The notes: generated by a model not told the origin, from the sequence alone. Positions 22,370 to 33,404 are shown, counted from the first letter of the stretch. The stretch is 64,000 bases of DNA from Limnomonas spitsbergensis (GCA_037349105.1 JAYJMM010000106.1:992001-1056000); one strand, 5' to 3'. A program made the numbers and translations.

Positions 22370-22990
22370 CCTCGGACTGCTTGACTACCGCACTGATCTC
22401 ACGGCTCTTCACGTCCCCACTTCTGCTGCAGCGATAGGCTCAGACCCGGTCACGCCACAACTCAGCAACGCCTGCAGTTATTTTTCTCCTTTTGATGCTA
22501 TTCCCCAATTTTACACCTTCCACATCCCCACATATGCTGCAGTGTTACGTTCAGACCCGGTCACTTCCTGACCCAACTGGGGCTGGGGCTGGGGCTGGGG
22601 CTGGGGCTATTTCATTGTTTGACAAATTGAAGCTTTCTTCAATCAGATCCGGTCACTCCCTGACTGTTGGGGCTGTGGCTAGCTTTGTTTTACTGTTTTA
22701 TTCTGTTTTATTCTTTGAAGCTACCCCCAGATCGTGCTGCCTTCCACATCTACACTGCTGCTGCAATGCTACGCTCAGACCTGGTTACTCCCCAACCCGG
22801 CAATGGCTGGGGCTGGCTTGGTTTCACTGTTTATTTTTTGACGCTATCCCCTGATGGTACTACCCTCCCTCAACTAATCACTTCTGCTGCAGTATTACGC
22901 TCAACCCGTCACTCCCTGACCTGACTGGGGCTGGGGCTGGGACTGGGGCTGGGGCTGGGGCTGGGGCTGTTTCACTTATTCATTGTTTTA
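22370..22990 (+). repeat. Serial 115-150 bp units upstream of the methyltransferase exon
   Basis: Four units share ctgctgcag-ttacgctcagacccggtcac plus cttcacgtcccc-type flanks (about 22424, 22532, 22758 and 22889). They alternate with GGGGCT runs at 22575-22612 and 22927-22970. Their AG-containing core resembles an exon start, so an unrecognised upstream exon may lie here. The preceding 21831-22369 shows no gene. Confidence 0.6.
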
Positions 22991-23063
22991 CTCAACCCTC
23001 CCAATCTTGGACTCTTATCCTCCCGATCTCACCACTCCCCACGTCTTGCCTTTTCTGCCTCAG

Positions 23064-26000
23064 GCCACTGCATCTGCATCAGATGCCACCAACCCGGTTG
23101 CGTCACTGGTGTCCAGCGCGTCTGCAACAGCGGCATCCAGCCCAGCTGCGTCACTGGTTTCCAGCGCGTCTGCAACCGAGGCATTCAGCCAGGCTGGACC
23201 TAGGAACACCCCCCTCAGCACCGCCGTTGAGGCCCCCAACGAGGATGTTGATGACACCTCGGTTGACGGCGCAGGGCCCACGGGGCCTCTCACCACCCAG
23301 GAGATCTACGCCAGGCAAGTTTTCCCACACTTGTGCAAACAATAAATGTACTGCAGGCAGCCATATCATGACCCTACAGAATATAACAGCCTCGTCCACG
23401 GCCTCTATCCAGCCATTCATCGCCATAGATTGTGACCGTAATCCAGCAGGTGGACCTTAATGTCCTCCTACCTGCCTCATGCACAAAGCCCAGGGTGCAC
23501 AAGCATGTGCCCATATCGAAACCCACAAATGTCACAAATATCAAATGTACCCCCCCTGCCCCCCTGCCCCTCACACACCACCCTCTGGCACGATTTCTGA
23601 ATTGCAGGTACCCCTATCGCAACCCGCAGACATCCCCCCTCCACCCTGCCCCTCACACTCACACCACCCTCTGGCACGATTTCTTAATTGCAGGTACCCC
23701 TATCGCAACCCGCAGACATCCCCCCTCCACCCTGCCCCTCACACTCACACAACCCGCGGCGCAATTTCTCAATAGCAGGTACCCCTATCGCAACCAGCAG
23801 ACATCCCCCCTCCACCCTGCCCCTCACACTCACACAACCCGCGGCGCAATTTCTCAATAGCAGGTACCCCTATCGCAACCCGCAGACATCCCCCCTCCAC
23901 CCTGCCCCTCACACTCACACAACCCGCGGCGCAATTTCTCAATAGCAGGTACCCTCTATCGCAACCCCACAGATAACCCCCCTGCCCCCTGCCCCTCAAA
24001 CTCACACTCCACGCGGTACAATTTCTCAATTGCTGGTACTGCTATTGGAAATTAGGAACCCGACAGACATCCCCCCTCCCCCCTGCTCCTTAGACTCACA
24101 TAACCTGCGGCGAAATTTCTCAATAGCAGGTACCCTCTATCGCAACCCCACAGACATTACCCCCCCAAGCTGCCCCCTGCCCCTCACACTCCACGCGGCA
24201 CCATTTATCAATCGCAGGTACCCCTATCGCAACCCCACAGACATCGCCGCCTTCGTCCGCGACCGCTCTCCCGCTGGCGACCCTGAGGCCGTCCTGGCAG
24301 CGATTGATGAGTTCTCAGTTGCCTACCCAATGTCAGTACTTATTATAGTTTCACGGTATCCACCCTGTCGCCTTCAGAGAAAGGGCCTTATTGGGGCCGT
24401 GGGCCGGACGGCATGCTAAAAAAGACAGTCGTCTTTACAGCAGCGTCGTATCCACCCTGTCGCCTTAAGAGAAAGGGCCTTATTGGGGCCGTGGGCCGGA
24501 CGGCAAGATAAAAAGACAGTCGTCTTTACAGCAGCGTCGTATCCACCCTGTAGCCTTTAGAGAAAGGGCCTTATTGGGGCCGTGGGCCGGACGGCAAGAT
24601 AAAAAGACAGTCGTCTTTACAGCAGCGTCGTATCCACCCTGTCGCCTTCAGAGAAAGGGCCTTATTGGGGCCGTGGGCCGGACGGCAAGCTAAAAAAGAC
24701 AGTCGTCTTTACAGCAGCGTCGTATCCACCCTGTCGCCTTCAGAGAAAGGGCCCGAGGGGACTGTATGGCAAGCTAGAAATGTCAGCTATCAGGGGAGAC
24801 CTCTGGAAATGGGGTGTCCCAAAGGCAACCACCCTGTAGCCTTCAGAGAAAGGGCTAGAGTGGACCAGATGGCTTGACATGTCAGCCATAAGGGAAGGTG
24901 CTGGTTAGGGGGAATCCCATTGGATCCTGATGGATCTTGATGGATCTGATAATATGTGATCAATCAATGTCAATGGGACATGTTGGATCTCATGGGATCC
25001 TATGGATGCTATTGAACCTCATTGGATCCTGATGGATCTAATTGGATCTCACGGGATCCCAATGGATCTAATTGGGTCCCGTTGGAAGTTTAAGGAGATG
25101 TCGTTTCTGACCGGCCACATTTTCAGCTGAGGGCCCCAATGCTACATTGTGTACACAATTCTGAAGGTTGCAGATCTAGATCCTGCAATCTTGCTTAGTC
25201 CAAACCCTGGACTATGCATCCTAAACCTTAAATTTCGAGCTTCGATATTTAAAGGTTCTCCGGGGACCAAATGCTTGCCCTTTTTTTTCGAATCTACTGT
25301 TGACCTTTTTCCTCCCTTGGCTTGGACAAGAGACTCGACTTTTAACCCCTTACATGCATTTTATATTTTTATATTTACCCACATCCTGCCGTTCCGTCCT
25401 GTTCATGAACAAGATGGGTCCTGGGGCACTGCACCTGAACCCCCTTTTGTGTACCTGTATTCATGTTTTAATCCCATCCACCCCTACCATCCAGTTCAGG
25501 TACAGAATCGGCCTCGAGAAGGGTCCTATTTCGGAAGAAGAGTGCGGGGCCCTTAATGTAATCTTAGTTTCCACCATTTACCTCCTTTGGACCTCCTTTA
25601 CCCTTTTATGCACTTACATCTTGCCCCTACCCTGTTCAGGTACAAGATTGATCCAGTGAGGGGGGAAGTTTTCTGTTACACCCCCATCCTGCTCCACCAC
25701 CCTGTTCAGGTGCGAGTATCCCGTATATGTCTAACCCTTCTCTAAACATCACATCCCGCCCTTCTGCCTGTTCAGGTATAAGATTGGTCCCGAGAAGGGG
25801 GCTATATTGGACAGCCTTGTCCGCACATTGCAGCCGGACCTGGTGGTGGAGCTGGGGTCCTTCGTTGGATATAGTGCGGTAAGGATCGAGCACAAAAAGC
25901 AATGACGAAGAAATCCTGACACAGGAACCAGTACAGGAGGAAGAAACCCAATAAATATGGGCACTTAAGGTAGGGTACCATTGTTAAACCAGGGTTAAAC

Positions 26001-29000
26001 CAGATGAAAACAATACTAGCAACGTTCAAAGAACCTCCAGATTTGTTTTCGTTGTCCCTGTTTTCTGGAAGTTGTGCTGGAAAACGTACCGTATTGTTAG
26101 TTTGTTACTCCAATTTCGTTTTTACCACGACATTTAAGAGGGCATGAATTACTGTTTTATTTAATATTGCGTCATTTTCACGGCAAAATTATCATTTAGG
26201 TCCAAACGCCGTCACAAACATCAATACGTCATTTTTGTGACTGACTTTGTGTGTGCACACACGATTGATCACAAGCCTAGCTTCCTAGCCCTTGGAATGG
26301 CCCGAGCTGCCGTCCCTTCTCATTAAACGGGCACCTCTTCCCCACTCCGCTCCCTCAGCACGAGTTGAATTGCCGTGGTGCCGTCCATCGGCCCCTGCGG
26401 TACTCCCCTCTTGCTTGCCTCTCGCTGGGTCCTGTCTAGGTGAAGGATTAAGATGATAATAATTGTCTTGCTTGCCTCCCCCTAGCTCTTGTTCCTTGTC
26501 TAGGTGAGGGTTATGATTCGATAATCGATTCACCTCTCTCGCATGCCTCTCCCTCGCTCCTTGTGTAGGTGAGGGTCAGGATAGATATCATTGCCCCTCT
26601 TGCTTGCCTGTTGCATGTTCCTTGTCTACCGGTTGGTGAACTATGAAGATTCTGTCAGATGATTGTATCCCTCCTGCTTACTCCTTGTTTTGTTTAGGTG
26701 AGGATATCTCGGCTGTTGAAGCCGGGCCAGGGCAAACTGGTGTGTGTGGAGGCCGACCCACAGGTGAGAAATAATCCCAGGAATCCTCGAACCCCAAGCT
26801 TGTGCCCCTTGAGGCCAAGCCAGTGCAAGCTGGTGTGCCTACAAGCCGCGGCCCAGAGGTGGATAGCAATGCCGGTGAGTATTGAACCTCAAACTAGCGG
26901 CTGTTGAGGCCAGGCCTGGGCAAGCTGGTGTGCGTAAATGCCGACCCGCAGGTGGAAAATTAAAACCAGCAATCATTGAATCCCAGACTTGTGCCTGTTG
27001 AGACCAGGTAGTGGCTAGGCCAGGGCAAGCTGGTGTGTCTTAAGGTCAACCCACATGTGGAAAATCATCCCAGTGGACAATGAACCCTAAACTGGCGCAT
27101 ATTGAGACCAGGCCAGGGCAAGCTGGCGTGTGTAGGGACGGACCCTCAGGTGTGACAGTATTCCCATGAGTGCTGATTATTTCCCATGATCAGAACCCTA
27201 GACCCTTAGACCCCACGAGCAGAAGCAGCAATTGACGGTTTTGGAGCATATAGGAGAACAGAAAAAGGTGGGGGGTGGGTGGGGGCAATCAAGTGCTTTC
27301 ATGACATGGTTCTGTTGCCCGTCGACAACAGTTTAGTCAGTCAGTACTTAAACCCCGGTTGGTTGCAGAGCAGCTACTTTTTGGATGCTCTTGCCATAGC
27401 TACATGAATGGCCGACGATGGATACGTGTATCATGGTAGTACAGCGTTAACACTGACTGAGCCGATGGGTGCCACACCATGATCGGCCTGCAGCCTGAGG
27501 CCCATTAATCACCGCTCGTTGTAATGTTTGAGAGCAAGTAAAACAACTGTCTAAACAATAAATGAAATTAAAACTTAAGGTCCAAGCAGCAGGCATTTGC
27601 TGCGTGAGAGTTTCCACTCAGAAGCCGTGGCGCAGCTGGATTTTAGCTAATGAGTAGCTGAATTGTAGCTTATGCGTGGCTGAATTGTAGCTGATGCGTA
27701 GCTGAATTGTAGCTGATGGGTTCTGGAGCAGCCGGTGAAGGCCATGATGACAAACGTCACACATTTCGCGTTCTGACACTTCTGCCATGCTGCTGCTTGG
27801 TGTGTGGGGGCCACTGACGCGATAGATAATTTAATCAAAGACGAGGGTTGCGCTCGTAGCAGGACTTAACCATACGGTACACATTTTCTCTTTCGTGCCG
27901 TATTGCAGATTGTTGCGGCCATTAATGCTTCACACTTTGTGCTTTACCGGTGCTTTATCTCTGCCTTACGGCTGCGCCGTGTGCAGAGGCCTTTGACGCT
28001 GCGCCTAAGCATGCTGGACTCAGGGCCCGAGTGGTTCTGGAGCCATGTATGCTTGCCACCATGTCATGTTATTTTTGCCTCCCGCCGTAATTTGCTGAGG
28101 CCCTTGACGCGGTGCTAGCCTCAGCACAGCCTTAGACATAAAGTGGTTATGGAGCCATTATTGCTCGTCACCATGTCACGTCTTCGTATCCTGTCATCTT
28201 GCCGCAGTGTGCCGGGGCCCTTGATGCTGTGCTTAACTGTGCAGGCCTCAGAGACAGTGTGGTTCTGGAGCCATTAATGTTTGTCACCGCCTGCTTGTCA
28301 GCTATGCCATGTAATGTAATCCTGGTGTCGTGCTGCAGTGTACGGAGGCCATAGGTGCTGTGCTTCTTCAGCACAGCCTCGGGCAAAGAGTGGTTCTGGA
28401 GCCATGAATGCTTACCACCATGTCATGTAAATATGTAATCCTGCTATCTTGCAACAGTGTGCGGAGTCCCTAGATGCTGTGCTTGCTTCATCACGGCCTC
28501 AGATGTAGAGTGATTTTTGAGCCATGAATGCTTGTCAGTTGTCACCATGCCCTGTCTTTGATCCTGCTACCCTTTTGCAGTGTGCCGAGGCCCTCGATGC
28601 GGTGCTGAAGCATGCCGGCCTCAGAGACAGAGTGATTCTGGAACGGGGCCTGGCAGGGGACGTGGTGGGCGGCCTGAAGGCGAAATACGGCCAGGCACAA
28701 CTCTTGTTTGAGGTGAGTTAGGAACAGCTCCTGTTTGAGGTAATAGGGCAGGGGAGGGGGGACGTCTGCATGCGATCCATCTCCTGTTTGTTGCGGCGAG
28801 CTCAGAACAGCTCATGTTTGTGGAGAGTCAGAAACAACTATTGTTTAAGATGCTAAGGCGAGGACAGGGGGACAGTGCAGCATCAGTTTGTTGCACAGAG
28901 GCGACTAGTTTAGGGTGTAGGGTTTAGCGACCGTAAGGCGAGGACAGGGGGGCAGTGCAGCATCAGTTTGTTGCACAGAGGCGACTAGTTTAGGGTGTAG

Positions 29001-31774
29001 GGTTTAGCGACCGTAAGGCGAGGGCAGGGGGACAGTGCAGCCTCAGTTTGGTGCACAGAGGGGACTAGGTTAGGGTTTAGGGTTTAGCGACCGTAAGGCG
29101 AGGACAGGGGGGCAGTGCAGCATCAGTTTGTTGCACAGAGGCGACTAGTTTAGGGTGTAGGGTTTAGCGACCGTAAGGCGAGGGCAGGGGGACAGTGCAG
29201 CCTCAGTTTGGTGCACAGAGGGGACTGGTTTAGGGTTTAGGGTTTAGCGACCGTAAGGCGAGGGCAGGGGGACAGTGCTGCCTCAGTTTGGTGCAAAGAG
29301 GGGACTAGGTGTCTAAGCAACTAGACAGGGACAGGGCAGGGGCGGGACCCCAGCTCCTGTTTGAGGCAAGTTTGGATCAGCTCCTGTTTCAGGTGTTGAG
29401 ACCAGGATGGGGGCGGGGTGCAGCCCCAGTTTGATCTCCGGATGTGACTAGGTTTCTAGGCAACTAAGCAAGGATGGGGCGGGAGGAGGGGCAAGCAGTC
29501 GCGGGTCCTGTTTACTAGCGGCCAGGCGACTAGGCAACAAGGAAGCAGGCAAGAATGGGGCAGGAGATGCCCGAGAAGGGGCTTGTCTTCAGCCGCTACC
29601 GCTCCTGTTTGATGTGTACAGGCAAGTAGACAACAAGGAAGTAGACAAGAATGGGGGCGGGAGGAGGGGATGGTGCTCCCAGCTCCTGTTGATGGAGCGG
29701 CTAGGCAACTAGGTAATAAGGAAGTAGATGAGGATGAGGCAGGATGAGGGGCAGGCGGTCCCAGCATTCCATGCTGGGCTCCTTTTTCATCAAGAACCGC
29801 TCCAGTGTGATGTAAAGAGGTGACTGGGAAACTGGCTGACCAGGTACAATCACACTTTTATACAGGACCACTGCAAGGCCTGTTACTTGCCAGATCGCTT
29901 GGTGGATGAGTCATCGGGTATAATGCGTCCATACTTACGTGTCCATACTTGTGTGTCCACACTTATGTGCCCATATGCCCATTATTACAGGACCACTGCA
30001 AGGCCTGTTACTTGCCGGACCTCCTCATAGCTGAGTCATCGGGGCTGATGGCGGCGGGGAGCTGGTAAGAGGGAAACGAAAGATTAGGGTTTAGGATGCT
30101 AATGAGGGAAATGGTTAAAAAATATGTTTTTGATCGACCTCCTAGTAACTGAGTCACAGGGGCTTGTGTCCTTGGGGAATTGGTAAGAGGGGAATGGCAG
30201 TTCAGGATTTAGGGTGCTAATGAGGGAATGGCTATTTAGGGTTAAGGGTGCTAATGAGGGAATGGCTGTTTAGGGTTAGGGGTGCTAATGAGGGAATGGC
30301 TGTTTAGGGTTTAGGATGCTTATGAGGGGAATGGCAGTTCAGGATTTAGGGTGCTATGAGGGAATGGCTGTTTAGGGTTAAGGGTGCTAATGAGGGAATG
30401 GCTATTTAGGGTTTAGGATTCTGATGAGGTGAATGTTTGGAGTTGAGTCATTGTCAGACCTCTTGGTGTCCGAGTCATCTGAGAGTGTCACACCGCTTCC
30501 TTAACCTCCATGCACCTGATATGATGCCTTCATAACAGGACCAATGCGGACAGCATCATATATGCTGGCGCACAGGATGCCTGCACCTTTGTTGCGGGAC
30601 CATTGCCCAAAATGGTGCTGAGCCTCCTCGGCCCATCCGCGCTGCTGTCTCAACCCTTACACCTCCGTCAGGCATTGTATTTTCAATCATTGATTATGTG
30701 ATGTTTGATCCCCTGGCCTGCCACAGGACCATTGCAGATAGCATTATGCATCCTGGCACCCCGGGTCAGCACTTAGCAGATGCTCCTCGGCCCATGCTGC
30801 ACTGGCGCACCTTTTTCTTAACCCTCACGCCTCTGCGCGTCAATTTATTTATATTTCTGGATTACTGGGTTGTGTGATGTCAACTCCCCTGTCCTGCCAC
30901 AGGACCATTGCAGATAATGTCATTTACCCTGGCGCCCCATACCTGTTGGAACATCTAGCAGGCACCGGCCCGGCTGGCACAGCAGCAGGTGAGGCTAGGG
31001 TTCGGGAATTTGGGGTGGAGGACTGGAGGGCGAGGCAAAGGTGTGAACGTGTGTGAATGGTCCTGTGGGTAAGGACTGCAAGTACATATTGGGTTAATGG
31101 GCTTGAAGGTTTAAACCCTCAACCCTTGTGTGGGGGGGAAACATGCAGCCGGTAATGGGTGAGTGTTACCCGTATAATAATTAGTGTGTGGGAAATGGAG
31201 GTATACCAATTACAGAGACTCTGACAGATGGCGGATTTGATGAATGGCTCCTCTAGGTGCTTTTCTGAACTTGGATTCCGGTATTGAACAATGGGTTGGT
31301 CAAGTGCATCTAATAAGTTGACAACCCGCCAGGACAGGAATGCGTCACCAATCCCACTCTACACTTCCATGGTAGCACAATCCCACTCCACACTTCCATG
31401 GTAGCACAATCCGGGTAAGCCTTTGCCGTATGGTTCCGTATGGTGCCATATTGCACTAGCTTGGTAATCCAATTGGGCTTCACCTGTGCCGTATCAAGCC
31501 GTATCTTGCTACCTTGCACACTTCTGCAGACTCCTCTGATGACACAAGCAGAACAAGCAGGCGGTACGAGGCAGTCATAGTTCCGGCACGGTACGAGTAC
31601 GACCAGGCCTGGAACCCGAATTGGACCCCGAAGCGGGACGGCATGTCCGTGGCGGTGCTGCTGGAGGGGTTGGACAGCGGCGGTATTGAGCGGGAGAGAC
31701 GGCGGTTAGGGGAGTTCTGTGCTCTGCAGCCGGGCGGGGCGGCAGGGCTGACGCGCCTATCCCCTATTGCTTGA
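23064..31774 (+). CDS. Catechol O-methyltransferase-like enzyme
   Basis: SAM- and Mg-dependent O-methyltransferase of the COMT family. Eight exons: 23064-23314, 24218-24331, 25776-25878, 26698-26763, 28581-28712, 29991-30064, 30903-30988, 31530-31774. Phases agree throughout; intron 1 uses a GC donor (CAG|GCAAGT). About 356 residues, longer than the ~220-residue core because of an Ala/Ser-rich, then acidic N-terminus (1-84). SAM motif I is VVELGSFVGYSA (about 145-156); LVCVEADP supplies the ribose-binding acid. DHCK (about 223) and ADN (about 249-251) match the metal ligands Asp141, Asp169 and Asn170 and the catalytic Lys144 of rat COMT; rat Trp143 is Cys here. Substrate unknown. The true start may lie in an unseen upstream exon. 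The neighbouring introns hold exon-edge copies. Confidence 0.88.
23595..24217 (+). repeat. Seven copies of acceptor plus exon start in COMT intron 1
   Basis: The true exon begins gcag|gtacccctatcgcaacc. Upstream copies of caggtacccctatcgcaacc occur at about 23605, 23690, 23778, 23863, 23948, 24032 (decayed) and 24129, about 85 bases apart, each followed by cagacatc and a C-rich spacer. All but the decayed one keep a usable acceptor. Only the last runs on into coding sequence. Confidence 0.9.
24356..24865 (+). repeat. 91-bp tandem repeat in COMT intron 2
   Basis: Five units starting tatccaccctgtcgccttca, with gggccgtgggccggacggca and gacagtcgtctttacagcag, at 24356, 24448, 24539, 24630 and 24721, plus partial units to about 24865. 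Units are over 95 percent alike, hence recent. Unlike the other arrays here it does not copy an exon edge as far as I can see. Confidence 0.9.
24905..25095 (+). repeat. Degenerate GGATC-rich minisatellite
   Basis: Irregular repeats of ttggatcctgatggatct with variants such as attggatctcacgggatccc. Non-coding, in the second COMT intron. Confidence 0.75.
25385..25780 (+). repeat. Copies of the acceptor and start of the third COMT exon
   Basis: The real exon starts ctgttcag|gtataagattgg and continues cccgagaagg. Earlier versions: gttcatgaacaagatgggtc (25399), gttcaggtacagaatcggcc (25493, followed by tcgagaagggtcctattt), gttcaggtacaagattgatc (25634) and gttcaggtgcgagtatcc (25703). Spacing is 70-140 bases. 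The copy at 25493 retains about 40 exon bases. Confidence 0.85.
26430..26700 (+). repeat. Copies of the fourth COMT exon's acceptor
   Basis: ttgtctaggtgaggatat-like sequence (real site tttgtttag|gtgaggatatc at 26698) appears as tgtctaggtgaaggattaag (26431), tgtctaggtgagggttatga (26498) and tgtgtaggtgagggtcagga (26564), each preceded by cttgcctctccctcgctcct-like DNA. From 25879 to 26430 I see no other feature. Confidence 0.75.
26780..27160 (+). repeat. Four copies of the fourth COMT exon's 3' end
   Basis: The exon's ccgggccagggcaaactggt ... gccgacccacag|gtgag recurs at about 26806, 26903, 27012 and 27098, some 95 bases apart. Each copy carries gcaagctggtgtg and most keep CAGGTG at the donor position. 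The copies are degenerate in coding terms. Confidence 0.85.
27161..27960. other. Middle of the long COMT intron
   Basis: No gene. A TAGCTGAATTG-type array lies at 27630-27740 (ctgaattgtagctgatgcgt and variants), the same unit as the SINE-like tails. Confidence 0.5.
27965..28580 (+). repeat. Five copies of the start of the fifth COMT exon
   Basis: The real exon starts cag|tgtgccgaggccctcgatgc. Earlier copies: gtgtgcagaggcctttgacg (27977), ttgctgaggcccttgacg (28094), gtgtgccggggcccttgatg (28206), gtgtacggaggccataggtg (28338) and gtgtgcggagtccctagatg (28457), spaced 112-132 bases. Several extend about 60 bases into the exon (gcctcagagacagtgtggtt). Four retain an upstream AG. Confidence 0.88.
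28713..29340 (+). repeat. Exon-end copies and 80-bp array with telomere-like heptamers
   Basis: The exon end caactcttgtttgag|gtgag recurs as aacagctcctgtttgaggta (28724) and looser forms. From about 28855 to 29300 an 80-bp unit (ccgtaaggcgaggacagggg, cagtttgttgcacagagg, tttagggtttagggtttagc) repeats about five times; each unit carries TTTAGGG-type sequence. Confidence 0.85.
29341..29800 (+). repeat. Degenerate tail of the COMT intron 5 array
   Basis: Loose repeats of cagctcctgtttga(ggtg), ggcaactaggcaacaaggaa and gggcgggaggagggg. They extend the exon-end copies above. No coding potential in a consistent frame. Confidence 0.6.
29860..29925 (+). pseudogene. Upstream copy of the sixth COMT exon
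   Basis: An almost complete second copy of the exon at 29991-30064: acaggaccactgcaaggcct, gttacttgcc, then gatgagtcatcgggtataatg. It keeps an AG acceptor but diverges after about 60 bases and lacks the donor. It lies about 127 bases before the real exon. Confidence 0.8.
30080..30440 (+). repeat. Exon-end copy and minisatellite in COMT intron 6
   Basis: Positions 30136-30190 repeat the end of the sixth exon (gacctcctagtaactgagtc ... gggaattggtaagagg), donor included. A unit of about 33 bases, gctaatgagggaatggctgt + ttagggtt, repeats about eight times to 30440 and again contains TTTAGGG-like sequence. Confidence 0.82.
30530..30780 (+). repeat. Two upstream copies of the seventh COMT exon's start
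   Basis: The real exon is cacag|gaccattgcagataatgtca and on. Copies: acaggaccaatgcggacagc (30536) and cacaggaccattgcagatag (30722). Both keep the acceptor and 35-45 exon bases (catcctggcaccccggg against taccctggcgccccata). The DNA between copies also matches (ccctcacgcctctgcg). Confidence 0.85.
31345..31515 (+). repeat. Dispersed repeat family B (CCGTATC type)
   Basis: Units such as ccatggtagcacaatccggg, ttcacctgtgccgtatcaag and ccgtatcttgctaccttg, in the last COMT intron. Other sites: 31940-32095 (+), 41695-41815 (+) and 50145-50370 (opposite strand). Confidence 0.75.
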
Positions 31775-32394
31775 TAGATTGATGACCCTAGATACCGTAG
31801 CCGCGAGGAGCGGTGCGGACGGCGGACTGTGGAGTTCTGTACTCTGCAGCCCAGTGGCACCATTGGGCTGCTGAAGCGCCTGTCTCCTCATACATAGGAT
31901 GGTGCATACCCGCTGGTCCCTGCTTGACGCTCGGCCACGTGGGACTGGTAGCATGGTTGCACAATCCGGCTTCACCTGCAGCGTATCACACCATTTCGTA
32001 CCGTATCGTGCTGCCTTGGTAGTGCAATCCGGCTAATCCTGTGCCGTATCTTGACGTTTCATGCCGTTTCGTGCTACCTTGGCTGGACGGGGATGTGCAC
32101 GCTTCATTCCAATGTCCATGCACACCCAAGACCATGGTGCAGCCTTGCCACCTTCTTATGTGAGGTGGGCAGTTACAAGGAACATGGCCACCTCATCCAA
32201 GGTGCAGCCATGCTCACACCCTATGTGACGGGGCAGGAACTTGGAATCCGGTGCACTAGACAGGGGTTGAGACAGGATCGCGTTGCTCTCCACTTGTATG
32301 GGAATATTATGGATCCATGACTCGGGGGTCCAATGCAGCAGTTGGGAAGGGGGGTGGGCTGACAAGCCTGTCTCCTCATGTCAATGACGTTTCA
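31775..32394 (+). repeat. Copies of the COMT terminal exon past the stop codon, plus family B
   Basis: Positions 31829-31895 repeat the exon end ggagttctgtgctctgcag ... cgcctatcccct as ggagttctgtactctgcagc ... gcgcctgtctcctcat. A second, looser copy sits at about 32325-32378 (aagcctgtctcctcat). Family B units fill 31940-32095. As after the ORP gene, the duplicated edge is the end of the coding region and not a splice site. Confidence 0.75.
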
Positions 32395-33358
32395 CCTCTG
32401 GGCCATGGGCCATGGGTCTGGGTGCATTAGAGGAGCTGGAGCGGGGGGCAGCCACCCCCACCTTGCGCGAGGCAGCAGCTGCCCTACAGCGCCTACCCAT
32501 CACAGAGGTGTTGGCACTCGTTGACGCAGCCTACTAGCAGGCACAGCTAGACGCAAGTGGCGGTGGGGACCCCAGGGACCTTACCTTCGAGCACAGATCT
32601 GCGGCGACCTACCAGGTCTGGTTCCAGTTCACGGCGGGTGCCGTGCTGGCGCAAGCCAGGAGCCGCACTAGCCAGAGGGAGTGTGCTTGTGTGCGCATAA
32701 ATGTGCGACTGCGGCTCGGCGCGATCAGCACGGCTGATACCAGAGGACGGCGCAACGGTCAGCGGCGATAGGCTCGCTGCTGCCAGCGGTGTTGGGCACG
32801 GGGGGATAGCGAGCAGGTGGAGGATGTGCTACATGTTTGCTTCCAGTGCCCTAGTGTCAGGGATCAGGTACGGGAGCGGGGGTGAGCAGGTCCTCCGGGC
32901 GCTGCCACTAACTTCCACCAGCTATACCAGGCTGAGCAGGGGTGGGATGCACTTGCTTTTGTGGACTGTGCTGTGGGCATTTTTGAGGGTTAGTCTCTAG
33001 GGATTCTGAGGCACCGGTGTCGTTTGCCTTTCCGGCCTTCTCTTTTGGTATTTTTTTGTTGTTGTTGTTTGCCCCCTTTTTCGTTTCTTCTCTTCTCCCC
33101 TCTGATCATTGGGGCGCCCTCGCGGCCAAGCAGGGGTGGGATACGCTTGCTTTTGTGGACTTTTCTTTTCTTATAGGCTTTGTTGAGGGCTGGTCTCGAG
33201 TGGAACTCAGGTGTTGGACTTGGTCTTCTTTGCCTTCCCGGTCTCTCCTTTACTTCCTTTCCCCCTCTCTTCCTTTTAGTTCCTTCTTTACTCCCTTCTG
33301 AACAGTTGGACGCCCACGTGGCCGAGCTATGAGTGGGCCCAGAGGTGTAACGTTATTG
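32395..33358 (+). mobile_element. Retroelement 3' fragment with zinc-finger C-terminus
   Basis: Decayed coding part reads GALEELERGAATP, LALVDAAY (stop), HRSAATYQVWFQFTAGAVLA, LGAISTADTRGRR, then CCQRC and VEDVLHVCFQCPSVRDQV, a C-x2-C ... H-x3-C zinc motif as in LINE reverse transcriptase C-termini. Then a pyrimidine-rich 3' part and the terminal block cagttggacgcccacgtggc ... cagaggtgtaacgttattga. Internal stops show it is inactive. It starts with a second terminus (gtcaatgacgtttcacctct) at 32381. Confidence 0.72.
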
Positions 33359-33404
33359 ATCCGCAGAAATGTCCCAGTTCAACAGATTCAGCTTAATTTA
33401 CATC

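Noticed and set aside
24356..24865. CRISPR-like direct repeats
   Set aside because: The units are repeated head to tail with no unique spacers, the host is eukaryotic, and there are no cas-like genes. The same holds for the other arrays.
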